From contig JAHHHD010000024.1 of NCBI GenBank assembly GCA_019359505.1, forward strand, positions 1-64,000: a stretch of 64,000 nt of DNA, written 5' to 3'. This DNA comes from Drouetiella hepatica Uher 2000/2452. GTDB taxonomy: Bacteria > Cyanobacteriota > Cyanobacteriia > Elainellales > Elainellaceae. The translations under genes and the position numbers were made by a program. Of this stretch, positions 8,501 through 17,800 are shown in pieces. The notes below the pieces were generated by a model, which was not told the origin of the DNA, did no database searches, and saw only the letters and a program-made list of their open reading frames with translations. The first letter of the stretch is position 1. Each line of letters opens with the position of its first letter.

Positions 8501-10983
8501 TGTCCGATCGCGCCTACCATTCTGGACAAATTGCCCTGAAGCTGATTGAACAGTTTCAAGCAAAGGAGCTAGAATGCAGCTTCTACCAACTCTTTGAAAG
8601 CTTCGTTAAACACCAAAAAGAACATATTCGAGAGACGTTTGCCCCATTACAAAAGTCGATTCACATTGGGCTAGAAACGGGAGATATTGGCTATGTCAGC
8701 TACTCCGCCATGAATTTGGGCACCCATCTGTTTTTCAGCGGCAATTCTCTAGAGAGTGTGATTAAAACTCAGTCGCACTACATTGATTTGCTTCTGAAAC
8801 TCAAGCAAGAATTTCAAATTTATTACATGCAGCTTTGGCAGCAGGTCATGCTGAATCTCCAGGGCAAGGCGATCGATCCCTGTCGGCTCATGGGCGACAG
8901 TTTTGATGAAACGATTATCCTGCCTCGCCTACAGATTGCACAAAACCAGCAGTCGCTGTTTGCGTTTTACACCGCACAGCTCATTCTGAACTACACCTTT
9001 GAGCAGTATCCGCGAGCCGTCGAGAAGGCTGCCTTGGCAGAGCAGTATGCCGGAAGTGGAGCCGGACTGGTGCTATCTGCGGTCTATCGGTTTTATCATG
9101 CTCTGGCGCTGTTGGCAGATAGCGATGCAGATGGGATACGGTTAGGGGAAGCGATCGCTCATCAGCAGGTGATGCAAAAGTGGGCTGAATCTGCACCTAT
9201 GAATTACCAGCATAAGTATGACTTGGTAAATGCAGAGATTGCGCGAATTGAAGACCGGAAATATGAGGCAATGCAAGCCTACGATCTAGCAATTCAGGGC
9301 GCAATGACCTACGGCTACTATCCAGAAGCTGCCCTTGCTAGCGAGCTTGCCGCAAAATTCTATCTAGCTCAAGGCAAGAAACATATTGCCCAAGGCTACA
9401 TGACGGATGCCTACTATGGCTATATCCGGTGGGGGGCGATCGCCAAAGTTCATCAGCTTGAAGAGAAATACGCCCCTCTGATTGTCAGCACTCAGCAGAC
9501 TGCGCTACCCGTTCAGGCAACCGAGACTTTGGTGGCGAATCGATCTTACTCTGCTAACGGTTCTACCAATAGCCAGAATATTTTAGATCTAACGACGGTG
9601 ATGAAGGCAGCTCAGACTATCTCTAGCGAACTGAATCTCCATCAATTGCTAGAGAAATTGCTAGGCATTATTCTAGAAAATGCGGCAGCTCAGACCGGGG
9701 CGCTGATTCTTGAAAAAAACGGACAGCTTTTAATTGAAGCGATCGCCCATAATGCCAACCAGAGCGCGATCGTTTTGCAATCTGTTCCAGTGGAAACCAG
9801 CCCCGATCTGCCTGCTTCTCTCATTAGCTATGTGGCTAGAACTCGACAGTCGCTCGTTCTGAAAAACGCGATTCGTGACCCTATTTCGGAGGCTGATCCC
9901 TACATTATTCAACATCAGCCTAAATCAATTTTATGCAATCCTATTCTGTATCAGGGGAAGCTGATTGGCATTCTTTATCTTGAGAATCATTTGATTGCAG
10001 GAGCCTTTAGCCGCGATCGCTTAGAGCTGCTTGGACTCCTGACGACACAGGCGGCGATTGCCATTGAAAATGCCTATCTCTACACGCGAGAGCAGGAAAA
10101 ATCTCAACAGCTTCAAGACTCCTTCCAGCAGGTTCAGCAAGCCCAGCTTCAGCTTGTGCAAAACGAAAAAATGGCGGCTTTAGGAAATTTGGTTGCGGGT
10201 GTTGCCCATGAAATCAACAACCCGGTTGGCTTCCTCAAGGGCAGCTTACGCAATGCAGAAGAATACATCCAGGAACTGCTAGCTCATGTGGATTGCTATC
10301 AGTGCAGCTACCCTGATCCCTCACCAGCGGTGCAAAATCACGCAGAAGAAATCGATCTAGACTTTTTAGCAAGAGACTTGCCGAAAATGCTCAGCTCCAT
10401 GAAAGGGGCGATCGAGCGGATTCGCAACATCAGCACGAGTTTACGCACATTTTCTCGATTGGATACCGATCAGCGGGTGGCTTGTGACATTCATGAGGGG
10501 ATAGAAAGTACCCTGCTCATCCTCAAGTATCGTCTACAGGCAAACGAAAATCGTAGTGCCGTTAAGGTGATTAAGCAGTATGGCGATTTACCCAAAGTTG
10601 AATGCTTTCCAGGACAGCTCAATCAGGTATTCATGAATATTCTGGCAAATGCGATCGATGCTTTAGATGAATGTAATCAGGACGACTTAACGGATTCACT
10701 AGAGAATCAGACCATCACGATTAAAACTGCACTTTCGGCAGATCAAAATCAGGTTGTGGTTCAGATTCGAGATAATGGTATAGGTATTCCTGAAGAGATT
10801 CGATCGCGGATCTTCAGTCATTTGTTTACTACTAAAGAGGTGGGGAAAGGGACAGGACTGGGATTGTCGATCGCCCGTCAAATTGTTGAAGAAACCCACG
10901 GTGGACATCTGAGCTGCCACTCAGAACTGGGTCAAGGCACAGAATTTGTGATTGAACTTCCTATCGCCAGCGCCAAGCTATAG
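5539..10983 (+). CDS. giant Ser/Thr kinase - AAA ATPase - GAF - histidine kinase (HstK-type)
   Basis: About 1814 residues combining two kinase types. The N-terminal Ser/Thr kinase (about residues 10-280) has the catalytic loop [13 protein letters not shown], an activation segment with DFS in place of [13 protein letters not shown] and [20 protein letters not shown]. Next comes an AAA/STAND-like ATPase with Walker [11 protein letters not shown], then about 750 residues of helical repeats, a GAF domain (about 1370-1530), a short coiled coil, the H-box [14 protein letters not shown] and a HATPase_c domain with DNGIGIP and GTGLGLSIA. This is the arrangement of Nostocales HstK proteins, which link phosphoserine/threonine and two-component signalling. 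The frame opens at TTG 5509; ATG 5539 is chosen since homologues begin close to the kinase domain. Its stop codon TAG (10981-10983) lies in the first bases of a palindromic element. Confidence 0.9.
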   Translation: MVSALTFSGYDLTEVLHEGVNTVVYRGQTFGQNSQLAPQKNLQPKAEVPQTQLHPVVLKILKAEYPTLEQISRLKQEYKITESLILEGIVRVYELHSYQNRLALVYEDFGGQSLKRLLKQQALPPIAFLKIAVQLAQALLSLHQHGILHKDIKPANIIFNPETGQVKLTDFSIASRLDKEMPLLTNPNQLEGTLAYMSPEQTGRMNRSVDYRSDFYSLGITFYEMLTGRLPFQGSDPMELVHAHIAKPPPALRHLNPEVPLAIATIVEKLMAKNAEDRYQSAAGLKVDLEFCLDWLQSGGQSGGDIPELIPGARDRAGQFLIPQKLYGREPEVAELLAAFERISGEPALQPRSELMLVSGYSGIGKSSLVHEVHKPIARQRGYFISGKFDQFKRNIPYASLIQAFQSLMQMLLTEPADRLQRWQDNLLKAIGRNGQVIIDVIPEVELIIGSQPPLPELGASEAQNRFNRVFQSFIQVFTQPEHPLVLFLDDLQWADSASLNLIQVLMSDPASQYLLLIGAYRDNEVSPIHPLVKTLEDIQQAGVAVNNIVLSPLTIAHVQQIVADTLSHLQPTQALAELLFNKTQGNPFFLTQLLKTLHQEHLLTFDFAQGIWQWNLEKIQTTGIADKSVVDLMAGNIEKLPEVTQTALKLAACVGDRFNINVLATVSETPALEMAQALQPALQSGLVLPLNNDYKIPLLFADDELDLWGFDPTKVTYRFLHDRVQQAAYSLIPDADKQITHLKMGRLLLQSTSPQELEAQVFEIVNALNRGADLMDSPTERIELARLNLIAGQKAKAAAAYDPSVSYLSQGIALLPSESWRTDYALTLALCTEAAEAAYLSTDYGRSTQWLHQIEHHAASTLDKVKAYELKIQCHIAQLQMWEAIALGLDTLAMLGIPIACEMGRPHDSIRLPDLAELEHSPEMTDPIKLAALQILSTLTSAAYQTQPEIYRWIVLTQLELCVEYGHSALAAFAYTAYAWFCGAIQMSDRAYHSGQIALKLIEQFQAKELECSFYQLFESFVKHQKEHIRETFAPLQKSIHIGLETGDIGYVSYSAMNLGTHLFFSGNSLESVIKTQSHYIDLLLKLKQEFQIYYMQLWQQVMLNLQGKAIDPCRLMGDSFDETIILPRLQIAQNQQSLFAFYTAQLILNYTFEQYPRAVEKAALAEQYAGSGAGLVLSAVYRFYHALALLADSDADGIRLGEAIAHQQVMQKWAESAPMNYQHKYDLVNAEIARIEDRKYEAMQAYDLAIQGAMTYGYYPEAALASELAAKFYLAQGKKHIAQGYMTDAYYGYIRWGAIAKVHQLEEKYAPLIVSTQQTALPVQATETLVANRSYSANGSTNSQNILDLTTVMKAAQTISSELNLHQLLEKLLGIILENAAAQTGALILEKNGQLLIEAIAHNANQSAIVLQSVPVETSPDLPASLISYVARTRQSLVLKNAIRDPISEADPYIIQHQPKSILCNPILYQGKLIGILYLENHLIAGAFSRDRLELLGLLTTQAAIAIENAYLYTREQEKSQQLQDSFQQVQQAQLQLVQNEKMAALGNLVAGVAHEINNPVGFLKGSLRNAEEYIQELLAHVDCYQCSYPDPSPAVQNHAEEIDLDFLARDLPKMLSSMKGAIERIRNISTSLRTFSRLDTDQRVACDIHEGIESTLLILKYRLQANENRSAVKVIKQYGDLPKVECFPGQLNQVFMNILANAIDALDECNQDDLTDSLENQTITIKTALSADQNQVVVQIRDNGIGIPEEIRSRIFSHLFTTKEVGKGTGLGLSIARQIVEETHGGHLSCHSELGQGTEFVIELPIASAKL

Positions 10984-11070
10984 CGGTCGCCAGTTTGCTT
11001 AGGAAATTTTGGGTGGCGCTTCGCGCCCCGCCCAAAATTTCCCCGTCCTAACCGCCTTGGCAGTTGCTAT
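10980..11070. repeat. MITE-like hairpin element, family A copy 1
   Basis: A 91-bp element bounded by ATAGC (10980) and GCTAT (11070). Its ends, TAGCGGTCGCCAGTTTGCTT on the left and the complement of CCGCCTTGGCAGTTGCTAT on the right, are imperfect inverted repeats. The centre is a hairpin AAATTTTGGGTGGCGC - TTC - GCGCCCCGCCCAAAATTT. Related copies lie at 12911, 18512 and 39866. It sits between two convergent genes and overlaps both: its left end contains the stop of the giant kinase and its right end encodes the last residues and stop of the acetyltransferase. Confidence 0.75.
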
Positions 11071-12034
11071 CTCTTAAGCTCTTGGTGAAAGAAAGCTTGA
11101 CATGGAGCTGACGAAATCCAACAGATTCATACAGCGCTTGCGCTCCGTGAGCGTTCTCGGCATCGACCCCTAAGCGCGCTGTTTCCATGCCCTTTGCCTT
11201 CAGCTTTCGCAGCCCTGCCAACAGCATAGCCCGCCCCAAGCCCTGACGACGAAAGCTGCGCCTTGTCCCCAAAATATTAATCCACCCCTCTAGACAATGG
11301 CGGTGCTGATTGTCTTCTAAGTCGATGTGGCAAAAGCAGAAAGCCGCAACTTTACCGTCGGCGATCGCCACCAGATCCAGTTCTGGCAGGTAGTCTGGCT
11401 GGCTCAACCAGTAGGAATGTTCGGCTATCGTCATAGGATAAGTGCCCCAGTGATCGCTGAAGCTTTCGTTATGGGCTTCAACCCAAGCTGCCGCATCCTC
11501 AGCGCCCCGACTATGGGACAGCGTAAAGCCATTGGGAAACTGCGGCTCGGCAATTGGTTCTGACAGCGATCTCGCCATGCGAAGCGATCGTCGCTCCAAC
11601 TCATAGCCGCAGGCTTCGTATAACGCAACGCGATCGACCTGATCGTCTCGACAGGCTAAATACAGCTTGGCAAACAGTCCGCGCTCAGCTGCGAGGGCCT
11701 GCATCCGTACTTCACCCCAAGCAATAATGTCAAACTCCAGTCCGTGATCGCGCTGGGTAGGATGAACGTGAAACATCAGCCAGCCTGACGCTTCCAGATT
11801 TTCTGAAACTTCAGGCAGCCAAAGACTCGCGATCGCAATTAGCTTACCCTCGGCATCTGCCCACAGGCGCAGGTTCCGTGCCGCATCAAATCCAGGCTCA
11901 GCATATTCTGCGCTCAACCCAGAGGCAGAGTGGTAGCGATCGCTGCGATCGAACTTGGCGCAGATATTCAGGAGATGGGCGATCGGTTCTAAATCAGTTT
12001 CCCCAACGTAGGAGCGCACAATTAGCGTATTCAT
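11048..12034 (-). CDS. double GNAT-domain N-acetyltransferase
   Basis: A protein of about 328 residues with two tandem GNAT folds, which transfer an acetyl group from acetyl-CoA to an amine. The second repeat has a clear acetyl-CoA motif RRQGLGRAMLLAGLRKL and ends with the family signature AQALYESVGFRQ. The first repeat is more diverged but keeps VALYEACGYE near its end. The frame runs up to GTG 12067, but ATG 12034 (MNTLIVRSY) starts at the beginning of the fold. The final residues DSNCQGG and the stop codon come from the right end of a palindromic repeat element, so the original C-terminus has been replaced. The substrate is unknown. A second acetyltransferase gene lies 130 bp upstream. Confidence 0.84.
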   Translation of the reverse strand: MNTLIVRSYVGETDLEPIAHLLNICAKFDRSDRYHSASGLSAEYAEPGFDAARNLRLWADAEGKLIAIASLWLPEVSENLEASGWLMFHVHPTQRDHGLEFDIIAWGEVRMQALAAERGLFAKLYLACRDDQVDRVALYEACGYELERRSLRMARSLSEPIAEPQFPNGFTLSHSRGAEDAAAWVEAHNESFSDHWGTYPMTIAEHSYWLSQPDYLPELDLVAIADGKVAAFCFCHIDLEDNQHRHCLEGWINILGTRRSFRRQGLGRAMLLAGLRKLKAKGMETARLGVDAENAHGAQALYESVGFRQLHVKLSFTKSLRDSNCQGG

Positions 12035-12163
12035 AGGGCGCAAATTAGAGCGGATAGCGGTGATCACAGGTGATTAAAGACGCAAAAATAGGTCTACTGC
12101 TTGAATGAAATTAGGGTGAAAATATAGAACTCAAAATCAAACCTTCTCTACCCATCTCTATTC

Positions 12164-12679
12164 CTATTTCATTTGCGACCTCTCAATTCTGAAGAAGAGT
12201 ATGGGATTACCGCTCACGAGCTTTTCCTCTATTTTTTCCATCCCTATCCTTTCTGCCACCTTCTGTGAACTCAGGTTTGGGCGATCGCAGCTTGCCACCA
12301 GATACGAATAGTCAAGTTCGCTAAAACAGTATTCCAATACTTTGGCTGAAGCTTCGGTGGCGTAACCTTTCTGGGTGGCATGGGGCAGCAAAGCATAAAC
12401 TAATTGAGGCTGCTCCTCTTCAAAGAAATACCAAAGACCCACAAATCCGATCGTTTCTTTCTCATCCTGAGTTTCAATAAACCAAAGACCAAACTTTTTC
12501 TCATCCAAGAGCCTTTGGCTCTCCGTCAACATCTCTTCAACTTGCTGTAGGGTAAACACCTTGTCATCGCACAAATACTTTCTAACGGATGGATCAATAA
12601 AGATGCTGTGGAGTACATTAAGCTCACTCTCTAAGATTGGGTTTAAGAGTAACCTCTGTGTTTTAAGTACCAGGCTCAT
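12164..12679 (-). CDS. GNAT N-acetyltransferase (RimJ/RimL-like)
   Basis: A 171-residue single-domain GNAT protein of the RimJ/RimL type. Visible features are the N-terminal TQRLLLNPILESEL, the central strand ETIGFVGLWYF, the acetyl-CoA loop region LLPHATQKGYATEA and the closing NLSSQKVAERIGMEKIEE. The usual R/Q-x-x-G-x-A signature is present as QKGYATEA. Members acetylate ribosomal protein N-termini or small molecules; the substrate here is unknown. It is the first gene of a minus-strand pair with the double GNAT protein, though 130 bp separates them and they may be transcribed independently. Confidence 0.82.
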   Translation of the reverse strand: MSLVLKTQRLLLNPILESELNVLHSIFIDPSVRKYLCDDKVFTLQQVEEMLTESQRLLDEKKFGLWFIETQDEKETIGFVGLWYFFEEEQPQLVYALLPHATQKGYATEASAKVLEYCFSELDYSYLVASCDRPNLSSQKVAERIGMEKIEEKLVSGNPILFFRIERSQMK

Positions 12680-12910
12680 TTCATCCTTCCGTTAAGAATG
12701 TCCGCAAAGCTTGCTGGGTTACTATACTACAGTATACTACAAAACAACTACACTTGCCCTTGAGCTAGAGACCGCTATTGAATATTCCATCTTCTTTGAA
12801 CATCAGCAGACCTTGTTTTCTAAAGACCTTATGTTCCATTGTGAAGAATGCACCTATGAAGCGATATTCCCCTCAAGGGTACTTTGCTAAACGGGGCTGA
12901 TTGTGTCATG

Positions 12911-12996
12911 TAGCTGTCGCCAGTTTGCTTAAGACATTTTTGGCGGGACGCTTGCGCCCCACCGAAAATGTCTCCGTCCTAACCGCCTTGGGTTAT
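12911..12996. repeat. MITE-like hairpin element, family A copy 2
   Basis: Left end TAGCTGTCGCCAGTTTGCTT (12911) matches copy 1. The centre is an imperfect hairpin GACATTTTTGGCGGGACGC / GCGCCCCACCGAAAATGTC. The right side CCGTCCTAACCGCCTTGG is identical to copy 1, after which the terminal bases are shortened. The right end overlaps the 3' end of the adjacent minus-strand kinase gene and supplies its last codons, CAA GGC GGT TAG. Confidence 0.7.
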
Positions 12997-14094
12997 CTTG
13001 GCGTCGATCGGCAAGGGCAAGTTGACAGTAAACGTGGTTCCACGACCCACCTGACTATCGACTGTGATTTTGCCATTGTGTAGTTCTACCACCCGTTTGG
13101 CGATCGCCAGCCCCAATCCGGTTCCTGGCAGCTTGCCTACATTTCTGCCACGTCGAAAGGGCTGAAACAAATACTTCAAGTCTTCTGGTAAAATGCCAAC
13201 GCCTTGATCTTGGATTTCAAAGCAAACCGCTTCATCCCTGCGATAAAGCCTCAGCAGAATCGGATTGACCTCTGGTGAATACTTGATAGCATTGCCAATC
13301 AGATTATTGAAAAGGTGCCAAAGCAGCTTTTGATCTACGTTGGCATAGATACAGCTAGGGTTGTGTGAAAAAGTAATGGGGTGCTGCTCATCTGGATTCC
13401 ATCGCAAGGGTTCTAGCAAAGTTTGGCAGAACTCTACAACATCAGTCATTTCAGGATTAAACAGGGTTGTATCGTAGTTTGTCTGTCCCATTGTCAACAC
13501 ATCTTCAATTAACTGATTCATACAGTCGGCTGAAGATTGGATGCGGTATAGCAGCTGTTGCTTTTTGGCCTCATCTACGACGTAATGACTGTCCTCTAAC
13601 ATAGCGATCGAAAGCTGGATGGCTGAGAGAGGATTACGGAGTTCGTGGGAGAGAATGGAGAGATACTCGAAGGATCGAGAGTTTGTGTCCTCAATGATTG
13701 TGCTTTTTTCGGCTAATCCTGCTTGATATTGAGCCAGTGCAATTTCAATAGTTGCTCGTAAATCATGCTGACCAAAGGGCTTCAGGATATAGCCAAATGG
13801 AGAGGTGAGCTTTGCCCGTTCTAAGGTTAGGTCATCAACATAAGCCGTGAGATAAACGACCGGAATATGGAAGCGATCGCGCACCTGTTGAGCTACATAA
13901 ACTCCATCCTGCTCTCCCTTAAGCACAATATCAACCAAGACTAGATCGGGCTGTAGCTCAGCAATTTGTTCTAGAGCCGTTTCTGCGCTCGCCGCAATGC
14001 CAACAACGCAATACCCTATCTTATGGAGACTCCCCTCAATTTCTCTCGCGACTAGAATCTCATCTTCTACCACTAAAATTCTCTTATTTACCAT
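12979..14094 (-). CDS. response regulator - histidine kinase hybrid
   Basis: A 371-residue protein with an N-terminal receiver domain (phospho-acceptor Asp55 in LVLVDIVL, Lys105 in ILKPFG) followed by HisKA (His150 in SILSHELRNP) and HATPase_c (N box NLIGNAIKYSPE, G1 DQGVGI, G2 GTGLGLAIAKR). It has no sensor domain of its own, so it probably takes phosphate or a signal from a partner kinase through its receiver. The large CBCR-like kinase lies 200 bp upstream on the same strand and is a candidate partner (inference from position). The C-terminus ITQGG plus stop is encoded by the end of a palindromic repeat element. Confidence 0.88.
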   Translation of the reverse strand: MVNKRILVVEDEILVAREIEGSLHKIGYCVVGIAASAETALEQIAELQPDLVLVDIVLKGEQDGVYVAQQVRDRFHIPVVYLTAYVDDLTLERAKLTSPFGYILKPFGQHDLRATIEIALAQYQAGLAEKSTIIEDTNSRSFEYLSILSHELRNPLSAIQLSIAMLEDSHYVVDEAKKQQLLYRIQSSADCMNQLIEDVLTMGQTNYDTTLFNPEMTDVVEFCQTLLEPLRWNPDEQHPITFSHNPSCIYANVDQKLLWHLFNNLIGNAIKYSPEVNPILLRLYRRDEAVCFEIQDQGVGILPEDLKYLFQPFRRGRNVGKLPGTGLGLAIAKRVVELHNGKITVDSQVGRGTTFTVNLPLPIDAKITQGG

Positions 14095-14297
14095 GGGTTT
14101 TGTCTGTCAGACACACTTTAGGGTGGCTTCTGCTCGAAGACAGGGATGAAAACGCAGTGTGCAGAAGTTGATCGTGAATATCAGCGCGACGATTCTACGC
14201 TGGGCGTATTTATGATTAAATCCGAGAGATATATGAGAAATATATGGGAAAAGTGCTGAGGCTTGATAGGAATATAGGAATCTTCTTAATCATTCCC

Positions 14298-17200
14298 TCA
14301 GAGGCGCTTCCCGTACGCTAGTGCCGAAAAAGTTAGGCAAAATCGGGTGCCATGGGTGCGTTCAAGTTCTAAGCTGCCCTCAAGCTGTAGAGCCAGATCA
14401 TAGGCAATCTTCAGCCCCAAAGATTGCAGCCTGTTGAGGTTCAAGGTTGCTGGGATGCCGATGCCGTTGTCCTGAATGGTCAAAATATATTGGGAGCTGG
14501 CCTGTAGCACTTTGGGGGAAGACAGCGAATTCGGTGACGTTGATGGTGTTGCAGCAATGTGCTCCGGGTAGGCTACATGTTCTAGAGTGATGCAGACTTC
14601 TCCATGCTGCCCGTTGGGAAACCCATGTTTAATAGCATTAGTAACCAATTCATTGAGCAATAAACCACAGGGTATTGCCGTTTCCAGATTAAAAGTGACG
14701 GGTTGGAGATGGAAGCGTAGGGCAATTTGATCCGGTCGGGTGGCATAGACGGCTAAAATGCTGTTGGTTAAGCGTCGGATGTAATCATGAAAATTGATCT
14801 GACCGAGATCACCTTGCTGGTAAAGGGTTTCATGAATTAGCGACATGGTATGCAATCGATTGCGTGTATCTGCCAACGCTCTGGAAACCGCCGGATGATT
14901 CGCTGCTTCGGTCTGCAACCACAGCATTGAGGAAATCACCTGTAAATTATTTTTGACTCGGTGATGAACTTCCTTGAACAAAACTTCTTTCTGTGCCAGT
15001 TGATTTTCGATCCGAGAGTATAGGGCAGCCTGCTGAATGGCGATGCCGACCTGGGTGGCAAGCTGTTGGAGGAGATCCACTTCGGCGGGTTGCCACTGAC
15101 GATCGTCGGCGCAAGCCTGGACAATCAGCAGCCCCCACACGGTCGGGGTATTATCTTCCAGTGTTTGGAGGATGGGAGCAACAATTTTGGACTTAACGCC
15201 AATCTGCTCCTCAAGTGTCGCTGGACAGCTAGCGTGAGTCTTCTCTACTCCATTGACAGTAAACGATCGCCCTTGCAGGTAAAAATCGTAGAATTCTTGA
15301 GAAAGATGCGGGTCGGCAAGGTGCATCTTTGCGGTTACAGGCAGGTTATCTAGCCAGGATTCCTGGATTACGGTGCCGGGGCGATCGCCATTCAGTTGAA
15401 AGATAACTGCCCGGTCAGCCTCCAACAGTTGCCGCACTTCTGTAACGGTCGTTGCCAGAATTTCGTCGAGGCGAAGCGACTGCCGAATTTGCTGAGAAAG
15501 GGTTCGCAGCACTCGTTCTCGCTGCACCTGCTGGGCAAGCGCCTGTTCGGTCTGGCGGCGGGTGGTGAGTTCGGCTTCAAGCTGGGTGTACAGGTCTGAT
15601 TTTTGACCCGCAATGCCAACTTGCAGTGCCAGTTGTTTCAATAAATCAACCTCGAAGGGCTGCCACTGACGGGGTTCTCTACAGTGGTGGGCAATGAGTA
15701 ACCCCCAAATTTGATGGGCCTGCAAAATTCCAACTACCAGATTGGCTCGCACCTGGATTCGATCGAGAAATTCAGCATGGCAAGCCACTAGGTCTCCAGC
15801 TTGAGTGTCGCTCCGAACCGTGGTGTAACCTTGCTGATAGCGTTCAGCCCAGGCTTGACCAAAGCAAGAGTCTTCCATGGCTCTACCTAAAAGAGAGAAT
15901 TCTGGTTGTGAAACGGCTTCGCGCTCAATCACGATGTTGTAGTCGCTATCAAAGCGGCAGATCACGATCCGATCGCATTGCAAAAATTGCCGGATTTGCT
16001 CTAGGCAAGTTTCCAAAACTTCATCGAGCTGGATGGATTGGCTAATGGTTTGGGCGATCGCAGCCAATAGCTGATCCGCTTCTGCTTGCCGTTTAAGCCG
16101 TAGCTCTGCCTGCTTGCGATCGCTCACATCCTGCACAGAGCCAAGGATAACTGCTTTGCCACCCCAAATGATGCGGTTGAGAATGATATCTAGATCAATA
16201 AAGTTGCTGCCGTCGTAGTTTGGAATTTGACACTCAAAGCGAACTTCTTTCTCTTCCCCAGCGATCGCCCGTTGCCAATGGCTTTGGTGAAAGGCATGAG
16301 CTTCGGGTGGGATAACATCGAGCAGCGAGCGTTCCAGCATTTGTTCTCGCTCTAGGGCAAAGTGTTCTAGCACACGATCGTTGACATCCAAAATAGTGCC
16401 ATCAGCATCATGAACCCAAATTTGACTATTGACATTGTTGATAATGGTGCGAAGATTCTGTTCTGAGATTTGCAGCGCGGCTTCGGCGACTTTGCGATCG
16501 GTAATGTCAAGCACCACCCCATCCGAGACAATATCGCCGTTTGCCAAGTATTGCCGACTGGCGACATTGTGAATCCACTTGATGCGACCCGATGCAGGAA
16601 TAATTCGATACTCCAACTGAAAGGGTTCTTGAGTGACCAAAGTGCGAGTCATTTCTGCCCGCAGAGGCTCTACATCTTCGGGATGAACCATAGTCCAAAA
16701 GAGCATTGCATCTTCCATGAGCTGGGCTGGTTCAAGCTCAAACAGGCGTTGAAAACCGGAGCTGACGTAATTGAACTGGCGCAAGCCATCCGCCCGGATC
16801 AGGGATTGATAGAAAATGCCGGGGATGTTGGCAACGAGGTGCTGAAACCGAGCCTCACTCTGGCGCAATGCAGCGACGGCTTGCTGATGTTCGGCTTCGG
16901 TGCGTTTGCGATCGCTAATATCTGTAATCCGCACTAGAACCATGGGTTTGTCCGCCACCTCAATCCGTTTGCAGGCAACGTTGCCCCAAAAAGTATTGCC
17001 CTGACGGGTGAGATATTCAACCTCTCCCTGCCAGGTTCCTTGATGCTCTAGCGCCGTCTTCACTGCTGCCGATTCTGCTGGCGTGAAGGGATGCTTGTGC
17101 AAGACAGCAGAGCCGCGAATCCCAATTAATTCTTTCAGACCGTCTGCTTCAAACAGTTCTAGAGTTCGATGATTGCAGGTTAGGGTCAGATGAGCCGTCG

Positions 17201-17525
17201 CATCTACCAGGAAAATGGCATCCGCTGATTCTTCAAAGATGGCTTCAAACAAGTCTTTGCTGCGGCGAAGTTCTACCGCTGCTTGCTTAGAGTTAGGGAT
17301 AGTCTGTCCAGTACCGAGCACAGCAGGGTTCTGTTCCGCAGCTTGTAGAGGAGCTTCGGGGTGAAGGGCATTAAGCCAGACGTTGGGCTGTTGGATTCGC
17401 CGCAATAGCGTCATCACGAAGCTTCTAGTGATTGTGCTTCCAGTGATTATGCTTCCAGTGATTGTGCTTCCAGTGATTATGCTCCCAATGACTACGCCCA
17501 GCAAAAAGAGTCCTAGTTGCAGCAT
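14298..17525 (-). CDS. PAS/GAF multi-sensor histidine kinase with predicted DXCF cyanobacteriochrome domain
   Basis: A 1075-residue sensor kinase. The N-terminus (1-43) is a single membrane-spanning segment extended by a GS(I/T)IT pentapeptide repeat. Then come three PAS/PAC units (about 88-205, 225-345, 355-470), GAF1 (about 497-645), GAF2 (about 680-840), a HisKA_2-type H-box HHRVKNNLQVISSMLWLQ (about 854-871) and HATPase_c (NELVTNAIKHGFP, DNGIGIP). GAF1 contains DSCF at 552-555 and ACHAEFL with Cys582 followed by His. The two cysteines are 28 residues apart, the spacing known for DXCF cyanobacteriochromes such as TePixJ. GAF2 lacks the DXCF cysteine and has Cys767-Pro, so it is probably not bilin-binding. 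The receiver-kinase gene downstream may be its partner. Confidence 0.85.
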   Translation of the reverse strand: MLQLGLFLLGVVIGSIITGSTITGSIITGSTITRSFVMTLLRRIQQPNVWLNALHPEAPLQAAEQNPAVLGTGQTIPNSKQAAVELRRSKDLFEAIFEESADAIFLVDATAHLTLTCNHRTLELFEADGLKELIGIRGSAVLHKHPFTPAESAAVKTALEHQGTWQGEVEYLTRQGNTFWGNVACKRIEVADKPMVLVRITDISDRKRTEAEHQQAVAALRQSEARFQHLVANIPGIFYQSLIRADGLRQFNYVSSGFQRLFELEPAQLMEDAMLFWTMVHPEDVEPLRAEMTRTLVTQEPFQLEYRIIPASGRIKWIHNVASRQYLANGDIVSDGVVLDITDRKVAEAALQISEQNLRTIINNVNSQIWVHDADGTILDVNDRVLEHFALEREQMLERSLLDVIPPEAHAFHQSHWQRAIAGEEKEVRFECQIPNYDGSNFIDLDIILNRIIWGGKAVILGSVQDVSDRKQAELRLKRQAEADQLLAAIAQTISQSIQLDEVLETCLEQIRQFLQCDRIVICRFDSDYNIVIEREAVSQPEFSLLGRAMEDSCFGQAWAERYQQGYTTVRSDTQAGDLVACHAEFLDRIQVRANLVVGILQAHQIWGLLIAHHCREPRQWQPFEVDLLKQLALQVGIAGQKSDLYTQLEAELTTRRQTEQALAQQVQRERVLRTLSQQIRQSLRLDEILATTVTEVRQLLEADRAVIFQLNGDRPGTVIQESWLDNLPVTAKMHLADPHLSQEFYDFYLQGRSFTVNGVEKTHASCPATLEEQIGVKSKIVAPILQTLEDNTPTVWGLLIVQACADDRQWQPAEVDLLQQLATQVGIAIQQAALYSRIENQLAQKEVLFKEVHHRVKNNLQVISSMLWLQTEAANHPAVSRALADTRNRLHTMSLIHETLYQQGDLGQINFHDYIRRLTNSILAVYATRPDQIALRFHLQPVTFNLETAIPCGLLLNELVTNAIKHGFPNGQHGEVCITLEHVAYPEHIAATPSTSPNSLSSPKVLQASSQYILTIQDNGIGIPATLNLNRLQSLGLKIAYDLALQLEGSLELERTHGTRFCLTFSALAYGKRL
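17427..17486 (-). repeat. four 15-bp in-frame tandem repeats
   Basis: Four units of AGTGATTRTGCTTCC (plus-strand reading) occupy 17427-17441, 17442-17456, 17457-17471 and 17472-17486; the last has one change. They code, on the minus strand, for alternating GSIIT and GSTIT pentapeptides in the membrane segment of the sensor kinase (residues about 14-34). The G/A alternation at one position gives I/T alternation. Confidence 0.85.
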
Positions 17526-17545
17526 TTCCTAATTTGATTCCTTTC

Positions 17546-17697
17546 TTACAGCAATTTTCAATTGCATCACCACACATAGCGCTACTTAGATCCAATGAGT
17601 TATTTTTTGAGAGCTGCGCGGAGCGCAGCTCTCAAAAAATAACTCATTGGATCTAAGCAAACTGGCGACAGCTACAGCCCAGCGCAAAGTGCTGTAA
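17546..17697. repeat. nested hairpin elements (family B interrupted by an A/D-type element)
   Basis: The outer arms are TTACAGCAATTTTCAATTGC (17546) and CGCAAAGTGCTGTAA (ending 17697), which bound the simpler family-B copies at 36558 and 40691. Between them lies a second element with its own ends (ATAGCGCTACTTAGATCC on the left; the complement of TAGCTGTCGCCAGTTTGCTT on the right). Its hairpin has perfect 35-bp arms (17585-17619 and 17623-17657) and loop GGA. The composite begins only 20 bp upstream of the sensor kinase start codon. Confidence 0.72.
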
Positions 17698-17800
17698 GGC
17701 TCTCTATAAAGTTAGCCAATAAAATCAGCCAATAAAAAGGGTGGACATCATTGTCCACCCACACGATTCGCTATCCCTTTATTAATCTGCCCTGAGCAGT

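Noticed and set aside
14990-15450. Second cyanobacteriochrome domain in the same kinase (GAF2)
   Set aside because: It has Cys767 followed by Pro rather than His and no DXCF cysteine at the expected spacing, so bilin binding is unlikely.
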